Shown here: positions 31,554 through 39,951 of the stretch, piece by piece
How the letters are laid out: each line of letters opens with the position of its first letter
Numbering within the stretch: the stretch's first letter is position 1
Assembly (NCBI GenBank): GCA_964242215.1
Contig: CAXTCJ010000030.1
Location: 1 to 48,318 of the forward strand
Direction of reading: 5' to 3'
DNA length: 48,318 nucleotides
Source of the DNA: LMUY01 sp964242215
Lineage (GTDB): Bacteria > Pseudomonadota > Alphaproteobacteria > Acetobacterales > Acetobacteraceae
The notes under the pieces: model-generated
Told to the model about the DNA's origin: nothing
Database searches by the model: none
What the model saw: only the letters and a program-made list of their open reading frames with translations
Position numbers and translations under genes: made by a program

Positions 31554-31952
31554 ATGATGATTCGGGAGTTGGCTGGAGTGGCCGCGACGCCGCCTGCCAC
31601 GGCGCGGACCGGGGCTGGCGGGGCTGGTTTCAACGTGGGGTCCGGGGTTCAAACCTCGGCCGGACCATCGGCGGCCTCAGCGGCGGCCGGCTTGGGTGGC
31701 CTGCTGTTGCTTCAGGAGGTGGAGAATGCACCGGCCCGTGATCGGAGGGCCCGCAAACATGGCCGCGCCCTTTTGGACGCGCTCGCACAATTGCAACTCG
31801 GCCTGCTCGGGGACGATCCGGACGGCTTGGCCCTCGAACGCCTCGCTGCGTTGCTGGACCATGCTCCGGAGGCAGCTGACCCCGGCCTTCGCGATGTGCT
31901 CGGCGCTGTTGCGCTACGAGCCCATGTGGAGTTAGCCCGTCGGAAAGTGTGA
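31554..31952 (+). CDS. fliX: Flagellar assembly regulator FliX
   Basis: 132 residues. FliX in Caulobacter couples basal-body assembly to FlbD-dependent transcription. This copy keeps the diagnostic C-terminal half: AAAGLGGLLLLQEVE, then RDRRARKHGRALLDALAQLQLGLLGDD, LERLAALLDHAPEAADPGLRDVLGAVALRAHVELARR. The N-terminal part is low complexity. AAGGAG lies eight bases before the ATG pair at 31554/31557. Divergent from flgI, the same order as in Caulobacter. Confidence 0.88.
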   Translation: MMIRELAGVAATPPATARTGAGGAGFNVGSGVQTSAGPSAASAAAGLGGLLLLQEVENAPARDRRARKHGRALLDALAQLQLGLLGDDPDGLALERLAALLDHAPEAADPGLRDVLGAVALRAHVELARRKV

Positions 31953-31968
31953 TTTCCCGGCCACAGTT

Positions 31969-31984
31969 TTAACGCCTGGGTAAC
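31969..31984 (+). promoter_or_regulatory. CtrA-box-like site upstream of dksA
   Basis: TTAA at 31969-31972, seven bases, then GTAAC at 31980-31984. This matches the CtrA consensus TTAA-N7-TTAAC except for one base. It lies 16 bases after fliX and about 107 bases before dksA. CtrA is the alphaproteobacterial master regulator that controls fliX and flagellar genes. A one-mismatch match by eye is weak evidence. Confidence 0.3.
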
Positions 31985-32036
31985 GACCGCTTTGATCACG
32001 CATTGTCATCCGCTCTGTGCCCTTGGCGACACGAAG

Positions 32037-32060
32037 TTGCGCGGCTATACAGCCGCGCAA
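32037..32060 (+). promoter_or_regulatory. Strong hairpin in the dksA leader
   Basis: TTGCGCGGCT (32037-32046), ATAC, AGCCGCGCAA (32051-32060): a perfect 10-bp GC-rich stem with a 4-base loop. It ends 30 bases before the dksA ATG. No T-tract, so it may be an mRNA control element rather than a simple terminator, or the terminator of fliX. Confidence 0.5.
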
Positions 32061-32090
32061 ACGCGGCCCGATGGCGTTCAACCGCGAAGG

Positions 32091-32516
32091 ATGGCGCATA
32101 TGATGCTCACTTTGCCCCCTGATTACCGCCCGGGCGACGCCGAGGAGTTCATGGAACCCCGGCAGGCCGAATATTTCCGTCAGAAGCTCCTGCGCTGGCG
32201 CAACGACCTGTTGCGGGACGCGGATGGCACCCTCGCCAGCCTGTCCGAAGGCGGCATCCACGAGGCAGACATCACCGATCGCGCCAGCGTCGAAACGGAC
32301 CGGGCGCTGGAACTCCGCACCCGCGACCGAGCCCGCAAGCTGATCAGCAAGATCGACCAAGCGCTGCAGCGAATCGAGGCCGGGACCTACGGGTTCTGCG
32401 AGGAAACCGGCGAACCGATCGGCCTCAAGCGCCTGGAAGCCCGCCCGATCGCCACCCTCTCGATCGAAGCCCAGGAACGCCACGAGCGGATGGAGCGCGT
32501 GCACCGGGACGACTGA
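32091..32516 (+). CDS. dksA: RNA polymerase-binding protein DksA
   Basis: 141 residues from ATG 32091 (weak GAAGG upstream). DksA enters the secondary channel of RNA polymerase and works with ppGpp. The coiled-coil tip motif is intact: ADITDRASVETD, with Asp60, Asp63 and Ala65 as in DxxDxA. In the zinc-finger region TYGFCEETGEPIGLKRLEARPIATLSIEAQERHE only one cysteine (Cys103) remains of the four in E. coli; the others are Thr, Ser/Leu and Ala/Gln. Such zinc-less DksA proteins occur in alphaproteobacteria and keep function through the fold. Placed next to flagellar genes, as in some relatives. Confidence 0.93.
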   Translation: MAHMMLTLPPDYRPGDAEEFMEPRQAEYFRQKLLRWRNDLLRDADGTLASLSEGGIHEADITDRASVETDRALELRTRDRARKLISKIDQALQRIEAGTYGFCEETGEPIGLKRLEARPIATLSIEAQERHERMERVHRDD

Positions 32517-32665
32517 CATGTCCCTTCGCGCACGTCACGCGCTAATCACGGGCGCTCGCACCTAATTATCCGTCCCCCAGAGCGCCACCATAGCCTTGGA
32601 TTTCGCTAGGCTCGCGTCTGTCCGGTCGAGGCCGACAAAAGCCGGCCCCACCCGTCTTTACCGCT

Positions 32666-33685
32666 TTAGTTCTTCGCCTTGTCCACCAGCGCGTTCTGCT
32701 TGATCCACGGCATCATGCCGCGCAGCGTCTCGCCGACCTGCTCGATCTGGTGCTCCGCCATCCGGCGCCGGGTCGCTTTAAAGCTGGACTGGTTGACCTT
32801 GTTCTCCAGCATCCAATCACGCGCGAACCGGCCGGATTGGATGTCTGCCAGCACCCGCTTCATCTCGGCCTTCGTCTCCGACGTAATGATACGGGGGCCG
32901 CTGATGTACTCGCCGTATTCCGCGGTGTTGGAGATGGAATAATTCATGTTGGCGATGCCGCCCTCGTAGATCAGGTCCACGATCAGCTTCACCTCGTGCA
33001 AGCACTCGAAATACGCCATCTCGGGGGCGTAGCCGGCTTCCACCAGCGTCTCGAAGCCGCCCTTGATCAGCTCCACGAGGCCGCCGCACAGCACCACCTG
33101 CTCGCCAAACAGGTCGGTCTCGCACTCTTCCTTGAACGTGGTCTCGATGATGCCGGCCCGGCCGCCGCCGATCGCGCTGGCGTAGGACAGCGCGATCTCC
33201 AGCGCATTGCCCGACGGGTCTTGCGACACCGCCACCAAGCAAGGCACGCCGCCGCCGCGTTGGTATTCGCTGCGCACGGTGTGGCCAGGTCCCTTCGGCG
33301 CGATCATGAACACATCGATGTCCGGACGCGGGTCGAGCAGGTTGAAGTGCACGTTCAGCCCGTGCGCGAAGGCGAGCGCCGCACCCGGCTTCATGTTGGG
33401 GCCGAGCTTCTCACGGTAAAGATCGCCCTGGATCTCGTCCGGGGTCAGCACCATGACGACGTCCGCCTGCTTGGCGGCCTCCGCCGGGTCCATCACCTTC
33501 AGCCCGACGGCCTCGGCTTTCTTCACACCGACGGAGCCCGCGCGCAGGCCGACGATGACGTTGGTCACGCCGCTATCGTGCAGGTTCTGGGCATGGGCAT
33601 GGCCCTGACTGCCGAAGCCGATGATCGCGACGGTCTTGGCCTTGATCAGGCTGACGTCGGCATCGCGGTCGTAGTAAACGCGCAT
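32666..33685 (-). CDS. ilvC: Ketol-acid reductoisomerase (class I)
   Basis: 339 residues, class I length. NADPH-dependent conversion of acetolactate to dihydroxyisovalerate (valine/leucine/isoleucine synthesis). N-terminal Rossmann motif IGFGSQGHAHAQNLHDSGV, cofactor loop VGLRAGSVG, VMVLTPDEIQGDLYREKLGPNMKPG, active-site ECETDLFGEQ and GYAPEMAYFECLHEVKLIVDLIYEGG (metal Asp/Glu). Downstream of ilvN by a 126-base spacer with two inverted hairpin repeats, so it may have a separate transcript. Confidence 0.97.
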   Translation of the reverse strand: MRVYYDRDADVSLIKAKTVAIIGFGSQGHAHAQNLHDSGVTNVIVGLRAGSVGVKKAEAVGLKVMDPAEAAKQADVVMVLTPDEIQGDLYREKLGPNMKPGAALAFAHGLNVHFNLLDPRPDIDVFMIAPKGPGHTVRSEYQRGGGVPCLVAVSQDPSGNALEIALSYASAIGGGRAGIIETTFKEECETDLFGEQVVLCGGLVELIKGGFETLVEAGYAPEMAYFECLHEVKLIVDLIYEGGIANMNYSISNTAEYGEYISGPRIITSETKAEMKRVLADIQSGRFARDWMLENKVNQSSFKATRRRMAEHQIEQVGETLRGMMPWIKQNALVDKAKN

Positions 33686-33707
33686 TTTGTTCTCCGCTGC
33701 TAAAAGT

Positions 33708-33728
33708 CCTCTCCCCTTGAGGGAGAGG
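33708..33728. repeat. Hairpin repeat, type A copy 1
   Basis: CCTCTCCC-CTTGA-GGGAGAGG, perfect 8-bp stem. Faces 33782-33804 in inverted orientation, with GGGTGGGGTGAGG and CACCCTCGCCCCGGCCC next to them forming a longer inverted repeat between ilvC and ilvN. Confidence 0.85.
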
Positions 33729-33781
33729 GTGGGGTGAGGTGTGGTCGGGCGAGGGTCGGACGGGTGGCACCCTCGCCCCGG

Positions 33782-33804
33782 CCCTCTCCCTCGAGGGGAG
33801 AGGG
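33782..33804. repeat. Hairpin repeat, type A copy 2
   Basis: CCCTCTCCC-TCGAG-GGGAGAGGG, perfect 9-bp stem, inverted partner of 33708-33728. Ends 7 bases before the ilvN stop codon. Confidence 0.85.
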
Positions 33805-33811
33805 AGAAGAA

Positions 33812-34317
33812 CTAGAGCGTCGTGGTCCCCCGGCTGATCGCCGCGACGCCGCTGCGCGATACTTCGGCCAATCCAAGGGGGCGCATCAGGGCGACGAAGG
33901 CGTCGATCTTGTCGGTGTTGCCCGTCATCTCGAACACGAAGCTAGTTACCGTGGCGTCCACCACGCGGGCCCGGAACGCGTCGGCGATGCGCAGGCTCTC
34001 GCTGCGTTCGGTGCCGCTCGCGATCACCTTGATCAGCGCCAGTTCGCGCGCGATGTGCGGGCCTTCCCGGGTCAGGTCGGCGACCTTGTACACCGGCACC
34101 AACCGGTCCAACTGCGCCTTGATCTGCGCGATCACCATGTCGGACCCGGACGTCACCACGTTGATCCGGCTACGCCCGCGATCGTCGTCCACCGGTGCCA
34201 CCGTCAGGCTGTCGATGTTGTATCCGCGTCCGCTGAACAGGCCGATCACGCGCGCCAGCACGCCGGCCTCGTTCTCGACCAGCACCGAGATGGTGGCGGA
34301 GTGCACTTGCGCGTCCA

Positions 34318-34318
<1 letters not shown>
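33812..34318 (-). CDS. ilvN: Acetolactate synthase small (regulatory) subunit
   Basis: 168 residues. ACT-domain regulatory subunit that gives valine feedback control. N-terminal ACT: ISVLVENEAGVLARVIGLFSGRGYNIDSLTVAPVDD; the C-terminal domain includes LVPVYKVADLTREGPHIARELALIKV. The ATG overlaps the ilvB stop by one base (TGATG), so the two subunits are made together. Confidence 0.96.
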
Positions 34319-36093
<1,775 letters not shown>

Positions 36094-36124
36094 AGCAGTG
36101 TCCTACGAGGCGGCCCGGGCAGGG

Positions 36125-37108
36125 TCAACCGGCAGTGTTAAGAAACTTCTGCATACCTGCCATACAGCTTTCCGAAAATTGCGCAGTATTCACGAATCGA
36201 GCATCGATCTTCCAGGTTAGGCTCGGCGGCGCGAGGGGCTGGTGGCGAAACCAGGTGGCTTGGCGCTTGGTGTATTGCCCGGTCGCGACCACCGCGCGAT
36301 GGACCGCCTGGGCGAGCAGCGTCTCGCCGCGGAGGTAGCTGGCGAGTTCCGGCACGCCATGCGCCTGCATGGCTGGCACCGCCGGGTCGAGCTGCTGGTC
36401 GAGCAGGGCCTGCACCTCTGCCAGCGCGCCTGCGTCAAGCATGGCGTCGAACCGGGCGGCGATCGCGGCGCGCAGGTCGGCGCGCGGCGGGTCCAGCACG
36501 ACGGCGGCAAAGTCCCACTCACCCGGCGTGGTGGCGGTCTGTTGCCACTCGGCCAGGCCCCGGCCGGTGCCACGCCACACCTCCCAGGCGCGCGCGATCC
36601 GCTGGCCGTCGGCGAGGCGCAGGGTGTCCGCGGTGGCGGGGTCGACGGCGCGCAGGCGGGCGTGCAGGGCGGCGGCCCCCTCGGCGGCGAGCAAGGTGCG
36701 CGCTTCGGTGCGTGCCGCCTCACCGGGCTCGGGGATGTCGGCAAGCCCGGAGCTCAGCGAGCGAAGATACATCCCCGTGCCGCCGCATAGGATCGGCAGT
36801 GTGGCTGCCGCCATGGCCGCCAGTGCCTCGCCGCGCCACCAGGCGACGCTGCCGGGCTCGGCTGCGGCGCGGATGCCATACAGGCGGTGGGGAACGGTGG
36901 CCTCGTCGGCGGGCGTAGGGCGGGCGGTGACGATGGGCAACTCGCGATAGACCTGCATGGAATCGGCGTTGATCACCGTGCCACCCCAGCGCTGCGCCAG
37001 CTTGATCGCCAGCGCCGACTTACCGCTGCAGGTCGGCCCGGCCACGATCAGCGCCCGCCGCCGAGGCGCGCGCTCCTCCGGCTTGTCCGTGGTGCCCGAT
37101 GGTGCCAT
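36125..37108 (-). CDS. miaA: tRNA dimethylallyltransferase
   Basis: 327 residues. Adds dimethylallyl to A37 of tRNAs reading UNN codons. Walker A is GPTCSGKSALA (Cys in place of the usual Ala), then INADSMQVYRELPIVTARPTPAD, the GGTGMYLRSLSSGLADIPEP motif and the VAWWRGEA region. C-terminal half has the GVPELASYLRGE and YTKRQATWFRHQ signature. Its ATG is 11 bases from the serB ATG on the opposite strand. Upstream of ilvB on the same strand. Confidence 0.95.
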   Translation of the reverse strand: MAPSGTTDKPEERAPRRRALIVAGPTCSGKSALAIKLAQRWGGTVINADSMQVYRELPIVTARPTPADEATVPHRLYGIRAAAEPGSVAWWRGEALAAMAAATLPILCGGTGMYLRSLSSGLADIPEPGEAARTEARTLLAAEGAAALHARLRAVDPATADTLRLADGQRIARAWEVWRGTGRGLAEWQQTATTPGEWDFAAVVLDPPRADLRAAIAARFDAMLDAGALAEVQALLDQQLDPAVPAMQAHGVPELASYLRGETLLAQAVHRAVVATGQYTKRQATWFRHQPLAPPSLTWKIDARFVNTAQFSESCMAGMQKFLNTAG

Positions 37109-37119
37109 GCCGCATGTTA

Positions 37120-37998
37120 ATGCCCCATATCGTCACCCTCGTCGCCGCCCGCGAAGCCACCACGCTGCAACCGGCCACCATCGCCCGGGTGCGGGACGCC
37201 GTGCGGGGCGGCACCCCCGTGCCGCTGTCACCTGGCGAGGCGGTGGACATCCTGTGCCCCGGGCCGCCGGACATGGCCGCCGTCCGTGCGGCGCTCGAGG
37301 GCGAGGCGGTGGATGCGCTAGCGGTGCACAGCCGGGGGCGCCGCAAAGGATTGCTGGTGGCCGACATGGACAGCACGATCGTGACCGGCGAGACGCTGGA
37401 CGAACTGGCAGCGATCGCCGGCGTCGGTGAGCACGTGGCTGCCATCACGATGCGGTCCATGAACGGCGAGATCGATTTCGCCGACGCCTTGCGCGAGCGC
37501 GTGGCGCTGTTGCGCGGCCTGGCCTTGCCGGCTTTGGAGCAGACCTGGACGGGGGTGCGCTTAACCCCGGGTGCCCGCGTGCTGGTCGCCACGATGCGCA
37601 GGCACAACGCCACGACGGCGCTGGTGTCGGGCGGGTTCACCTTCTTCACTGCGCGCGTGGCGGAGCTGTGCGGCTTCGAAGTGCACCGGGCGAACACCCT
37701 GCTCGACGACGGGGCGGCACTGACCGGCGAGGTGGGGGAGCCGGTGCTGGACCGCGACGCCAAGCTCGCCGTGCTGCAGGAACTCGCCACCGCGCGCGGC
37801 CTGCGCTTGGCCGCGACCCTGGCGGTGGGGGACGGCGCCAACGACCTCGCCATGGTAACGGCGGCCGGAATGGGGGTCGCCTACCACGCCAAGCCGGTGG
37901 TCGCGGCAGCCGCGCGGTTCCGCGTGGACCATGCCGACCTCCGCGCACTGTTGTTCGCGCAGGGCTACCCCGCCGCCGCCTTCATGGGGGAGGCGTAG
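37120..37998 (+). CDS. serB: Phosphoserine phosphatase
   Basis: 292 residues from ATG 37120. Last step of serine synthesis. HAD phosphatase motifs: DMDST at Asp82-Thr86 with nucleophile Asp82 and acid Asp84, MRSMNGEIDFADALRERV (cap), LVSGGFTFFTARVAELCGF (motif II), and VGDGANDLAMV (motif III). The N-terminal ~75 residues form an ACT-like regulatory domain. Head-to-head with miaA; no ribosome site is evident. The 3' end overlaps the next gene on the other strand by 17 bases. Confidence 0.95.
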   Translation: MPHIVTLVAAREATTLQPATIARVRDAVRGGTPVPLSPGEAVDILCPGPPDMAAVRAALEGEAVDALAVHSRGRRKGLLVADMDSTIVTGETLDELAAIAGVGEHVAAITMRSMNGEIDFADALRERVALLRGLALPALEQTWTGVRLTPGARVLVATMRRHNATTALVSGGFTFFTARVAELCGFEVHRANTLLDDGAALTGEVGEPVLDRDAKLAVLQELATARGLRLAATLAVGDGANDLAMVTAAGMGVAYHAKPVVAAAARFRVDHADLRALLFAQGYPAAAFMGEA

Positions 37999-38596
37999 CC
38001 GGCGCCCCAGCCGGCGCGGCTGGAGCCGGCGAGGTTGGGGCCGGTTCGGCTGGCGGCCTCAGTGGTGCTGCTGTGACGGGCGGCGGGGGCGGTGCCGTCG
38101 CGTCGGTCTTGGCAGCGGGCGGCGCCGGGTCGAGCTTCACGGTGTAGTCCGGCACGATCCGGGCCTGGTTGCCCGCGATCACCAGCACGTTCTGGCCGAC
38201 CTCGAGTGGGTTGGCATCCTGCTGGGTGACGGAGAGCAGGTCCCCGTTCGGTTTGCGCACCACATACTCGTAGGCGTGGGTCGCGCCCGACGTTTTCTCC
38301 ACCGCCGAGCCGACCAGCCCGCCCACGACACCGCCGCCGAGTGCGCCGAACGCCGCCGTCACGCCGTTGCCGGCCTGTGACCCGGCGATCCCGCCCGCTG
38401 CCGCCCCCGTAACAGCGCCGGTCGCGCCGTTGTCCGTGACACCCACCAGACGGCGGCCGATCACCACGCCCTGGTCCACCTTGTTGGCCTGCTGAACCGC
38501 GTTGCTGCTGTAGGAGTTGGCCGAGTAATCCGGCTTGCACGCCGCCAGCGCCAGGAGAAGGCAGAGCACCAGGGTCCGGGACAAGGAACGATCCAT
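37982..38596 (-). CDS. Glycine-zipper outer-membrane lipoprotein (SlyB/Pcp-like)
   Basis: 204 residues from ATG 38596. Lipobox LLLALAACKP gives Cys20. Residues about 45-95 are a glycine zipper: NGATGAVTGAAAGGIAGSQAGNGVTAAFGALGGGVVGGLVGSAVEK, as in SlyB/Pcp 17-kDa lipoproteins. A small strand domain follows (YEYVVRKPNGDLLSVTQQD, EVGQNVLVIAGNQARIVPDY), then a long Pro/Ala-rich tail that overlaps the 3' end of serB. Confidence 0.83.
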   Translation of the reverse strand: MDRSLSRTLVLCLLLALAACKPDYSANSYSSNAVQQANKVDQGVVIGRRLVGVTDNGATGAVTGAAAGGIAGSQAGNGVTAAFGALGGGVVGGLVGSAVEKTSGATHAYEYVVRKPNGDLLSVTQQDANPLEVGQNVLVIAGNQARIVPDYTVKLDPAPPAAKTDATAPPPPPVTAAPLRPPAEPAPTSPAPAAPAGAPATPPP

Positions 38597-38650
38597 CACA
38601 GTTCGCAGCGTGTGTACTCGCGGCGAAGACGGCGATCCAGTAGCACAAAA

Positions 38651-38677
38651 CCCTCCCCCGCACTTGGCGGGGGAGGG
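38651..38677. repeat. Hairpin repeat, type A copy 3
   Basis: CCCTCCCCCGC-ACTTG-GCGGGGGAGGG, perfect 11-bp stem between the DUF2852 gene and the glycine-zipper lipoprotein gene on the same strand. Confidence 0.8.
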
Positions 38678-38719
38678 GTGACCGCGCGAAGCGTGGTGGA
38701 GGCGGCGAGCCCCCACCGT

Positions 38720-39124
38720 TTACTGCTGGGGCGTATCGTCCGTCCGGGCCGGCCGCTGGCGGCGCTCGGCCATGAACTGCTCGAACTCCTGCCGGTCGCG
38801 CGCCTGACGCAGGCGGTCGAGGTAATCGACAAACTCCTTTTGCTCGTCCTCGAGGCGGCGGAGCGTCTCCGAGCGATATTCGTCGAACGCGCGGTTGCCA
38901 GAGGGCGGGGTGAAGGAGAAGCCTTTCGCGGCCCGGGACATCATGTCGGGCATCTGCCAGCCGTTGGTGCGGGCGTATCGATCGCCGTTGGCATACCGCT
39001 TGGTGGCCAGGCGATACATCAGCACGGCGAGCCCAACGGGCCACCAGAACCAGAATCCGAGGACGATGGCCAGGATCCAGACCGGACGCGGCAGCATCAC
39101 GTAACGAGACGCGGCGAAGTTCAT
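38720..39124 (-). CDS. DUF2852 membrane protein
   Basis: 134 residues. One N-terminal membrane segment (VWILAIVLGFWFWWPVGLAVLMYRLA), then a soluble helical part ending in the family signature FDEYRSETLRRLEDEQKEFVDYLDRLRQARDRQEFEQFMAERR. Function unknown in the family. CGGAG lies 10 bases before the ATG. Its upstream region carries the palindrome below. Confidence 0.9.
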   Translation of the reverse strand: MNFAASRYVMLPRPVWILAIVLGFWFWWPVGLAVLMYRLATKRYANGDRYARTNGWQMPDMMSRAAKGFSFTPPSGNRAFDEYRSETLRRLEDEQKEFVDYLDRLRQARDRQEFEQFMAERRQRPARTDDTPQQ

Positions 39125-39142
39125 GGGCGTGGGCTCCGAGAG

Positions 39143-39163
39143 TGAATGTTAATCACATTCACA
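39143..39163. promoter_or_regulatory. 21-bp pseudo-palindromic operator candidate
   Basis: GTGAATGT (39143-39150), TAATC, ACATTCAC (39156-39163): a perfect 8-bp dyad with 5-base spacer, AT-rich in a GC-rich genome. It lies 19-39 bases before DUF2852 and 48 bases after the TetR stop. Size and symmetry fit a TetR-family dimer operator; the gene upstream encodes one. Confidence 0.6.
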
Positions 39164-39210
39164 TACATGCTCCTGCGTCGGCCCCGCGTAAAGATGCCGC
39201 CGAAATAAAT

Positions 39211-39828
39211 TTAGCGGCCCAATCCTAACGACCGAAGATACACCAGCAGCCCAGCCTCCAGCAGGTCCTCCGCCGTCATCGGCAGCGGCCGACGGCCCGG
39301 CGATGGCGGCCCGGTGAACAGCGCCGCGGTGCCGTGGCACAGAGACCAGACGTGCAGCGCCACCATCAGCGCCGGGGGCCGTCCCTTCGCGGGGGCGGCG
39401 GCGCACGCGGCTTCGGCGGCTTGGCGGACCACGGCGAAGGCGGCGTCCGCTGCCGAGCGCAACACCGGCTCGATCTCGCCCGGCACGCCGTCGAACATGG
39501 CGGCGTAGGCGGCTGGGTCCCGCCGAGCGAAGGCAAGATAGGCCCGCCCGCAGCGTTCGATCGCGGCCGCCGGGTCGGGCCGGCCCTCGTTCCAGGCGAT
39601 CAGCAGGTCGTCGCGCAGTTGATCAAAGCCTTGCCGGGCCAATTCGGCCACCAGCGCACCGCGGTCACGAAAGTGGCGGTAGGGTGCGGCCGGGCTGACG
39701 CCAGCGGCGCGGGCGAGCTCGGCGAACGCAAACCCGCCCAGCCCACGCTCGGCAATCAGGCGGCGGGCGGCCTCGACCAAGGCTTCACGGAGATTGCCGT
39801 GGTGATAGCTGTCGCGTGTGAAGGCCAT
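39211..39828 (-). CDS. TetR-family transcriptional regulator
   Basis: 205 residues from ATG 39828. N-terminal HTH: YHHGNLREALVEAARRLIAERGLGGFAFAELARAAGVSPAAPYRHFRDRGALVAELARQGF. The C-terminal domain resembles the TetR_C_33/WHG type (AYLAFARRDPAAYAAMFDG, LHVWSLCHGTAALF). Ligand unknown. Transcribed towards DUF2852 and the lipoprotein genes; the palindrome between them suggests they are its target. Confidence 0.9.
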   Translation of the reverse strand: MAFTRDSYHHGNLREALVEAARRLIAERGLGGFAFAELARAAGVSPAAPYRHFRDRGALVAELARQGFDQLRDDLLIAWNEGRPDPAAAIERCGRAYLAFARRDPAAYAAMFDGVPGEIEPVLRSAADAAFAVVRQAAEAACAAAPAKGRPPALMVALHVWSLCHGTAALFTGPPSPGRRPLPMTAEDLLEAGLLVYLRSLGLGR

Positions 39829-39928
39829 GTGAGCACGGCTTACATCACCCCGGCGGGTTACGACAGGGCTGGCCATGACGTTGCACGCGAGCGTCCGGGG
39901 TCTGCGCGTTGCCTACCCCTCCTCCCAG

Positions 39929-39951
39929 CCTCCTCCCTCAAGGGGAGGAGG
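39929..39951. repeat. Hairpin repeat, type A copy 4
   Basis: CCTCCTCCC-TCAAG-GGGAGGAGG, perfect 9-bp stem overlapping the last codons of serS and upstream of TetR. Its right arm covers the stop codon (39938-39940) of serS, so it supplies the C-terminal residues. Confidence 0.75.

Noticed and set aside
36094..36124. Attenuator or leader peptide for ilvB
   Set aside because: Only 31 bases separate miaA and ilvB; no room for a leader peptide with branched-chain codons.
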